From the NCBI GenBank assembly GCA_963791295.1, contig CAWBRY010000001.1:1426001-1490000 (forward strand): a DNA stretch of 64,000 bases, read 5' to 3'. The position numbers were made by a program, and so were the translations under genes. Each line of letters opens with the position of its first letter. Within the stretch, counting starts at the first letter, position 1. Source of the DNA: CAWBRY01 sp963791295. Its GTDB lineage: Bacteria; Bacteroidota; Bacteroidia; Chitinophagales; Chitinophagaceae. Below, piece after piece: positions 58,138 to 64,000 of the stretch. Below the pieces are notes generated by a model, which was given only the letters and a program-made list of their open reading frames with translations, made no database searches and was not told the origin of the DNA.

Positions 58138-59314
58138 ATGCAGTTTATTTTAAAAATATCAGTTTCGCTTTTTGGTCTTTTTATCTCTCCTCTTTTGTTT
58201 GAGGACACAACGACTAAAAAAATGCTATCACCAAAAATAAAAAGAAATATTTCGCGGATCATTCCTTTTGCACTGATTTGGTTTTTGTACAGTATAGCGT
58301 ATTCTCTGCTTGAGAGAGGTCTTCTTGGCAATCTGACTAATTACCCTTCAACAGGAAATCCTTATCATTTTGGCACCGCCATTTTTAGTGCTACAATAAC
58401 TGCACTTATGTTAGGGCTGTTGATCGGAATAATTGAGATTCTATATATAAACAAGTTATTTATCAAAAAAAGTTTTCTTAAAAAGATTGTATATAAAACA
58501 AGCATTTATCTCGGAATAATTATTTTGTTCCTGTTAATAAACAGGGTTATTTATAATTCTATCGAACTTAAAACCAGTGTTTTTACAAAATTGGTCTGGA
58601 CTCAGACCTGGCCAATTTTTCTTCAATTATGTCTTTTGCGGCGTTGTGGTCTACCTCACTACGGTGGTTGGAGTTTCACTTTTTTATAATGAAATAAGTG
58701 AAAATCTCGGCCACGGTACTCTTGCTAATTTTTTTACAGGAAAATATCATACGCCTAAAGAAGAGAAAAGAATTTTTATGTTTTTAGACATGAAATCTTC
58801 CACCACTATAGCCGAAAGTTTAGGTCATGTAAAGTACTTCGAAATGCTTAGAGAATATTACTTCGATTTATCAGACCCGATTGTAAAGTATTCAGGTGAA
58901 ATATATCAATATGTAGGTGACGAGATTATCGTGTCATGGAGGCTCAAAAGCGTATTGGAAAATAATAATTGTATTCAATGTTTTTTTGCAATGAAGGAAG
59001 CCATCAGAAAGGAAGCCACGAAATACAAGGAAAAATTTGGTTTATTGCCTGAATTCAAAGCCGGATTTCATCTTGGAAAAGTGACCACAGGAGAGATAGG
59101 GGTTATTAAAAAGGATATAATCTTCACAGGTGATGTTCTCAATACGACTGCCCGGATACAAGGGCTTTGCAATACTTATAAAGTTGACATACTCATTTCG
59201 GGTGATCTGATAAAAGAGCTTGACATTCATTCTCAATTTAAAATTAGAACTTTAGGGGAAAATGAATTGAGGGGAAGAGATGAAAAGATAGAATTATTTA
59301 CAATCAAAGTATAA
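58138..59314 (+). pseudogene. Membrane-bound class III adenylate/guanylate cyclase, one frameshift
   Basis: About 392 residues when joined. Several membrane helices in the first 180 residues (for example ATITALMLGLLIGIIEILYI) precede a class III cyclase domain: FMFLDMKSSTTIAESLGHVK (metal-binding Asp), IYQYVGDEIIVSW, and FTGDVLNTTARIQGLC for the nucleotide-binding Asn and Arg positions. The first frame runs to 58689 and the second opens before 58612; adding one T to the T run at about 58616-58620 joins them as WPIFFFNYV. Cyclic nucleotide output could feed Crp-type regulators such as the one at 34.2 kb, which is speculation. Confidence 0.83.
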
Positions 59315-59461
59315 AAACAACAGAGATAAATCAAACAACTAGCGAAAGTTGTGGGTTCCGGCTAAAATCCAGCCTTTTTTCAACTCGAAAATAACGTTGA
59401 TCTTTACCACAGGAGTAGAAATAAATCTCTTGACCTTCTCACTTTTTATTTTAATTCACCA

Positions 59462-60778
59462 ATGATGCATTTTTCAAAAAGAATGGGCCTCCTATGCTGC
59501 TTAACGGGTTTGACCTTGGCTACAAATAGTCAACCCGTAACTCAGAGGGAAAATATGAGGGTAAATCAGCAGCGTATTGAGCGCAGAATTTTTGAATTGG
59601 CAAAATTTGGCAAGGATTCAACCGGCAAAGGGTACCGGGTTGCCTATACCAAAGGTGACGTCGAAGGACGAGCCTGGTTCATTGAACAAATGAAAAACGC
59701 GGGACTTGAAGTAAATATTGATTATGCAGGAAATATAACTGGAAAGAGAAAAGGTAAGAATGATTCCCTGAAGCCAATTGCATTTGGCAGCCATATAGAT
59801 ATGGTGCCTGACGGCGGCAACTATGATGGATGCGTTGGTTCTGTGGCAGGATTAGAAGTAATGGAGATCCTGAAAGAAAGTAAACTAGTCACAAATCATC
59901 CTCTGGAATTAATCATATTTTCTGATGAGGAAGGAAGCTTACTAGGGAGCAATGCAATCGCAGGGCATTTTAACCAGGAAGAGGGACTAAAAACCGTGAG
60001 CCAATCGGGTTTGACGGTGAGAGAAGGTATAAAAGCCATTGGCGGAAATCCAGATAGTCTTCAAAGGGTCAGCAGGAGAAAAGGTGACCTAAAAGCATTT
60101 TTAGAGCTACATATTGAGCAAGGCGCGATTTTAGAGAAAGAAAACATTCAAATTGGTGTGGTTGAAGGTATCGTCGGGATTGAAGACTGGGAGGTAACTA
60201 TCGACGGTTTTGCCAATCATGCTGGTACAACGCCCATGAATCTTCGACGCGACGCATTGTTATCGGCAGCTAAACTGATCATTGCTGTGAATGAAGTAAT
60301 TACCATTCATGAAGGCAAACAGGTTGGTACCGTTGGCAAGATTTCCGCTCAGCCGGGAGCCTACAATGTGGTGCCAGGAAAAGTTGTCTTGGGATTGGAG
60401 ATAAGAGATCTGTCGCATGAAAAGATCTGGGCGCTGTTTCATGAAATAGAAAAAAGAGCCGCAGCCATTGCTGCTTTGAGCGGCACAACAATAACTTTTC
60501 AAAATCAATTGCTCGGGGCCAAGCCTGCGTTAACGGATAAATCCATCCAGGAAATTATTGGGCGGACTGCCAAGGCATTAGGATTTACCTATAAATACAT
60601 GCAGAGTGGGGCTGGACATGATTCGCAGGATATGGCATTAATTGTTCCTGTAGGAATGATATTTGTACCCAGCGTTGGGGGCATCAGCCATTCTCCTAAA
60701 GAATTTACAAAAGCGGTAGATATGGCAAATGGCGCGAATGTTTTATTGCAAACGATATTGACAATAGACAAAGAATAA
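59462..60778 (+). CDS. M20 Zn-dependent amidohydrolase (allantoate/N-carbamoyl amino acid type)
   Basis: 438 residues, intact, with a signal peptide (LLCCLTGLTLATNSQP), so probably periplasmic. The two-metal site is visible: GSHIDMVPDGGNYDGCVGSV (His and Asp ligands) and SDEEGSLLGSNAIAGHF (catalytic Glu-Glu), then ELHIEQGAILE (His) and ANHAGTTPMNLRRDALL in the lid domain, and GAGHDSQDMALIVP near the C-terminus. Relatives hydrolyse allantoate, beta-ureidopropionate or N-carbamoyl amino acids; an exported form might serve nutrient scavenging. The exact substrate cannot be read from the sequence. Confidence 0.9.
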   Translation: MMHFSKRMGLLCCLTGLTLATNSQPVTQRENMRVNQQRIERRIFELAKFGKDSTGKGYRVAYTKGDVEGRAWFIEQMKNAGLEVNIDYAGNITGKRKGKNDSLKPIAFGSHIDMVPDGGNYDGCVGSVAGLEVMEILKESKLVTNHPLELIIFSDEEGSLLGSNAIAGHFNQEEGLKTVSQSGLTVREGIKAIGGNPDSLQRVSRRKGDLKAFLELHIEQGAILEKENIQIGVVEGIVGIEDWEVTIDGFANHAGTTPMNLRRDALLSAAKLIIAVNEVITIHEGKQVGTVGKISAQPGAYNVVPGKVVLGLEIRDLSHEKIWALFHEIEKRAAAIAALSGTTITFQNQLLGAKPALTDKSIQEIIGRTAKALGFTYKYMQSGAGHDSQDMALIVPVGMIFVPSVGGISHSPKEFTKAVDMANGANVLLQTILTIDKE

Positions 60779-60903
60779 GAGTTATTGGATAGAATCTCCC
60801 TAATTGGTTGCGCTCTCGTTTTAAGATGGCACTCCGATGCCTATCGATCTTTCAATTATATTTAGTAATTCTTTATTTTTATTATATCTGAAATTGGCCT
60901 AGG

Positions 60904-62949
60904 TATGGGCAAACAGCTATTAGTTAGTTTCTTATTATTAATATTATTGATAACGCCCGGCGAAGCGCAGCATATCAATTTTGACCAATTAAGACGAGAA
61001 ATAAATTTGGAAAAAAATGATACTGAAAGGCAGTTCGCCTTAGCGTTATCGCCGAAGCTTATAATGAAATAAGACCTGACAGCTCACTACATTTTGCTGA
61101 AGAACTATTGACACTTTCCCAAAAATTGAACCTCAAATTGAACGAAGCGTATGCTTTGGATCAAAAGGCGTATGCATTATTAAACATGGGCAACTATCCC
61201 GGCTCGTTACAAACATTTCTGTCTGGCCTTGCTATTGCAGAAGATCCGAAAAGCGAGAAAAATACCCTGCCTCAGCAATTTCTACTGCCTAATAAATTTC
61301 TCAAGTCGCCAGTTTCTCCCCATACCCAAAGGCTCGTAATCCTGAGCAGGATCAATCACTACATAGGCATCTTATATGGAACCACAAACAATTTCAAAAG
61401 AGAACTTTATTATTATTTTAAGGCCAAGCAACTTACTGAGCAAATTGGTAACAGCTCGGCACTCTGTCCTATATATTCCACAATGGGCCGTGCATATTTA
61501 TCCTTAAAAAATACGGATTCAGCAAGAATTCTGTGAACAAAAGGCGTATGACCTTGCCATGACCACGGGAATACAAGAAATATTTAGGCAGTATCCTGCT
61601 TAATTTTGGAAGGATTCAATCTACGCGAGGCGATAAACAAGCTGCTATCGGATTTTTTCAAAAGGCTATCCGTGAAAGCATTGAACACAACTATTTCAGG
61701 GGCGCAGTAGCGAGCAACCTTTACCTAGCTGAAATTTATAAGGACTACGGAAAAACAGATTCTGTTTTTTACTGTATAAATGAAGCACTTAAATTGGCAA
61801 AATATCAAAACATTCCCAGCCTTTTGTTGAGATCTTATACCGCATTGACAGGATATTATGGCACTCTAAAAGATGTGGATAGTGTAGTCAAATATCAAAA
61901 ATTAATTATTAAGATGAATGATAGCATATTTAATTCAAAGCAGACTCAACTATTTCAAAGTATAGACTTCGACGATGAAAAGAAACGTCAGGAACAAATT
62001 ATTCAACAAAAACAAATTGTTAGCAGAATAAGGACTTATTCACTGACCGCTGCGCTTGCAATTTTCTCGTCATCGCAATTATTCTATACCGCAATAACCG
62101 GAATAAACAAAAAGCAAATTCTTTGCTTACTCAACAAAAAGAGAAAGTGGAATATACATTGACGGAACTCAAAAATACCCAGGCCCAGCTAATCCACTCC
62201 GAAAAAATGGCTTCACTCGGAGAGCTCACAGCCGGAATAGCCCACGAAATTCAAAACCCTTTAAATTTCATCAATAATTTTTCGGATGTAAATACTGAAT
62301 TGGTAGAAGAAATGAAAACGGAATGAAGAGGGCAATACGGAAGATGCAATAATTCTTGCCGAAAGCATTGCAACGAATGAACAAAAAATAAACCATCACG
62401 GAAAAAGGGCGGATGCGATCGTAAAAGGTATGCTCCAGCATAGTCATAGCAGCGGCGTAGTTGAACCCACCGATGTTAATGCCTTGGCGGAAGAATATTA
62501 AAGCTTGCTTTTCACGGCTATCGGACCAAAGATAATGCCTTGACAACCCGACAAGTTAGGTTCGGCGCCGCCCTAAACAGTTTTGACAATACCATTGGAA
62601 ATATGTTATTAACCGTCAGGATATTGGGCGAGACTTCTGAATCTATACAATAATGCATTTATGCTGTCAATGAAAAAGAAAGGCAATTGGAGAAGCCTTT
62701 GACCCAACGGTATCTGTCAGCACTAGGAAAATTGGCGACACAGTGAAATCAGAGTAAAGGACAATGGAAATGGAATTCGCAAACAATATTGGATAAGATA
62801 TTCAACCGCTTGACTACCAAACCAACGGGTCAGGGAACGGGACTGGGACTTTCATTAGCTTATGTATCATAAAAGCGCACCAGGGAGAATTAAAAGTTGA
62901 GACAAGGGAAGGAGAGGGTTCTGAATTATTGCGCTTGCCAATAAAGTGA
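60904..62949 (+). pseudogene. TPR-containing sensor histidine kinase, frameshifted
   Basis: ATG 60904 gives a signal peptide (MGKQLLVSFLLLILLITPGE). Joined frames encode TPR-like helices (KAYALLNMGNYPGSLQTFLS, INHYIGILYGTTNNFKRELY), a membrane helix near 62040, a coiled coil and a kinase core: SEKMASLGELTAGIAHEIQN (phospho-His), then NPLNFINNFSDVNTE, KINHHGKRADAIVKGMLQ-like sequence, and GTGLGLSL with ETREGEGSE at the end. Joined length is about 680 residues, with ten or more breaks, concentrated after 62300. The kinase core closely resembles that of the intact kinase at 53528. Confidence 0.78.
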
Positions 62950-63058
62950 GTTCGGCTAAACATTGGGATTGTGAGAGCGCAACAAACCAATAAGACTTAA
63001 ATTAGGTAAATCGTAGTGCTCAACATCGAAACGTGGGAAAAAACCAGAACCTGAGGTT

Positions 63059-64000
63059 ATGGAAATTCATGACGAGAATTTCGGCAAACGTTATTTTCCC
63101 TTTCGGGTAATGCTAGACTTAAAGCCCTATGTGGAATCATGGCGCGACTCAATTCGATCCGGTAAATCAACTATCTCGCAAGCAACAGTCGAAAAAATCG
63201 AAAAGACCCTCGAAGCCAATCCCTTTTTACTCGAACCGATAGAAGACCTCAATTTAACAAAGGATCACCAGGAGGTCATGGACCTTTTATTTGAGCCACT
63301 GCTACAGCCCATGTGGAGCGACATGATGCAGGGCGTTTGCCCACCATTTACCAATTACCAGTCAGTTGCCGCTACTGAAAGTTTTAAGAAGATTAATATT
63401 AATGAACTGAATTTCGGAAGCTTTGATTTTTCTACGAACAGGGACCATATAGACTTCAGGATTCTCTATGGATATAAAATGATCCTTAGAAAACTTTATG
63501 ACCTCGAGATGACAATCGATCAACCCATCATCTCAACCTATACAGACCATATAACAGGTTTGAATCGATTCTTCAAATTGAATGCGAATCCTCGATTTAT
63601 CACAGTAACCAATATAAAGCCACTGCCAGCGGTAGACAAATCGGTTCTTCAAAAAATGCTTGATCAGCAATTTGACTCCGCACAATGGGCGAAGCTGTTG
63701 CCTTATGATCATTTCCTTTTTTCCGGCCTAACCTTAGTTTCGCTGGTAGATATTACGAACGAAGAATCAGCTAATCGCCTTCAGGATACTTTGTTAAATC
63801 ACAATTATGGAAGTAATTCTGATTGGTTGGAGAAGGTGCGCCAGGGCATGAGGAATCAATTCCGCTTGCCTGGTCTGCGGGTTGGAATAGGTCTGGTGCA
63901 AGGAAATGGCAAACTGAACAATTTCTCGAAAAATCAATTGTGGACCAGTTTGCTTTTGCAGGAAGTAAATGTAGGTTCCAACCTGGCCGATTCATTTTAT
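63059..64000 (+). CDS. Uncharacterised protein, runs off the window (partial)
   Basis: Open frame of 314 codons from ATG 63059 to the window edge with no stop. It starts MEIHDENFGKRYFPFRVMLD and includes LKPYVESWRDSIRSGKSTIS, LEPIEDLNLTKDHQEVMDLL, EPLLQPMWSDMMQG and FRILYGYKMILRKLYDLEMT. No signal peptide and no motif I can name with confidence. The N-terminal arrangement recalls large cytoplasmic proteins of Chitinophagaceae that carry GAF domains later on; that part, if present, is outside the window. The frame is clean even though the gene before it is broken. Confidence 0.7.
   Translation, partial: MEIHDENFGKRYFPFRVMLDLKPYVESWRDSIRSGKSTISQATVEKIEKTLEANPFLLEPIEDLNLTKDHQEVMDLLFEPLLQPMWSDMMQGVCPPFTNYQSVAATESFKKININELNFGSFDFSTNRDHIDFRILYGYKMILRKLYDLEMTIDQPIISTYTDHITGLNRFFKLNANPRFITVTNIKPLPAVDKSVLQKMLDQQFDSAQWAKLLPYDHFLFSGLTLVSLVDITNEESANRLQDTLLNHNYGSNSDWLEKVRQGMRNQFRLPGLRVGIGLVQGNGKLNNFSKNQLWTSLLLQEVNVGSNLADSFY

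Noticed and set aside
59355..59385. Short GGCT/AGCC hairpin followed by six Ts after the cyclase gene
   Set aside because: Only a 4-bp stem; too weak to call.

Overview
The window looks like part of a Bacteroidota chromosome, most likely Chitinophagaceae or a close relative. Evidence: TonB-dependent receptors with a carboxypeptidase-regulatory N-domain, putative porins, DUF2807 proteins, a Reg_prop/Y_Y_Y sensor kinase, a homodimeric-type NADP isocitrate dehydrogenase, a LuxC-like acyl-CoA reductase divergent from a ferredoxin, and promoters of the Bacteroidota type (TTTG or TTG, about 19-20 nt, then TAnnTTTG). No phage genes, insertion sequences, rRNA or CRISPR arrays were seen.

Layout. 0-4.3 kb: sucC, purine nucleoside phosphorylase, putative porin. 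4.4-6.3 kb: small operon of a heavy-metal-associated protein, a TlpA-like thioredoxin and an outer-membrane protein. 6.4-9.3 kb: operon of a di-haem cytochrome lipoprotein, a Rieske protein and a porin, preceded by a clear promoter and a perfect 14-bp inverted repeat. 9.3-11.7 kb and 19.7-22.8 kb: two halves of what looks like one amidoligase pathway (cupin, ATP-grasp, class I glutamine amidotransferase; then GCS2 ligase, RimK-like ATP-grasp, esterase). Between them lie a DUF4386 protein, an amidohydrolase, a proline iminopeptidase-like hydrolase, a second cupin, a DUF4230-like protein and a TPR/CHAT protease. 22.8-26.1 kb: Oar-like TonB receptor. 26.3-51 kb: mostly housekeeping genes (ribBA, tamB-like, icd, Crp-type regulator, NRAMP-USP transporter, DtxR-type regulator, glucan phosphorylase, ispH, alpha-amylase, degP-like protease, acyl-CoA reductase, ferredoxin, ddl, PASTA protein, rhodanese, TPP-riboswitch-controlled TonB receptor), almost all with one or more frame breaks. 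51-53.3 kb: three tandem DUF2807 proteins. 53.4 kb: initiator tRNA-Met. 53.5-64 kb: sensor kinase, thioredoxin-reductase-like protein, adenylate cyclase, M20 amidohydrolase, a second (broken) sensor kinase and an open frame running off the window.

Connections. The strongest regulatory link is between two loci 31 kb apart: the operator in front of the di-haem/Rieske/porin operon is the same 20-bp box (one base differs) as the one in the promoter of the DtxR-type regulator, which is followed by an NRAMP metal transporter. This predicts one metal-responsive regulon joining metal uptake to a cell-envelope redox module. The TPP riboswitch marks the 48.5-50.7 kb receptor as a likely thiamine-compound importer.

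Caution. Frame breaks are dense from about 26.7 to 51 kb and again at 61-63 kb, and include genes a cell cannot easily lose (ribBA, ispH, ddl, icd). I read most of them as sequence error rather than true gene decay. Gene extents in those stretches were rebuilt by joining frames, and each entry says so.
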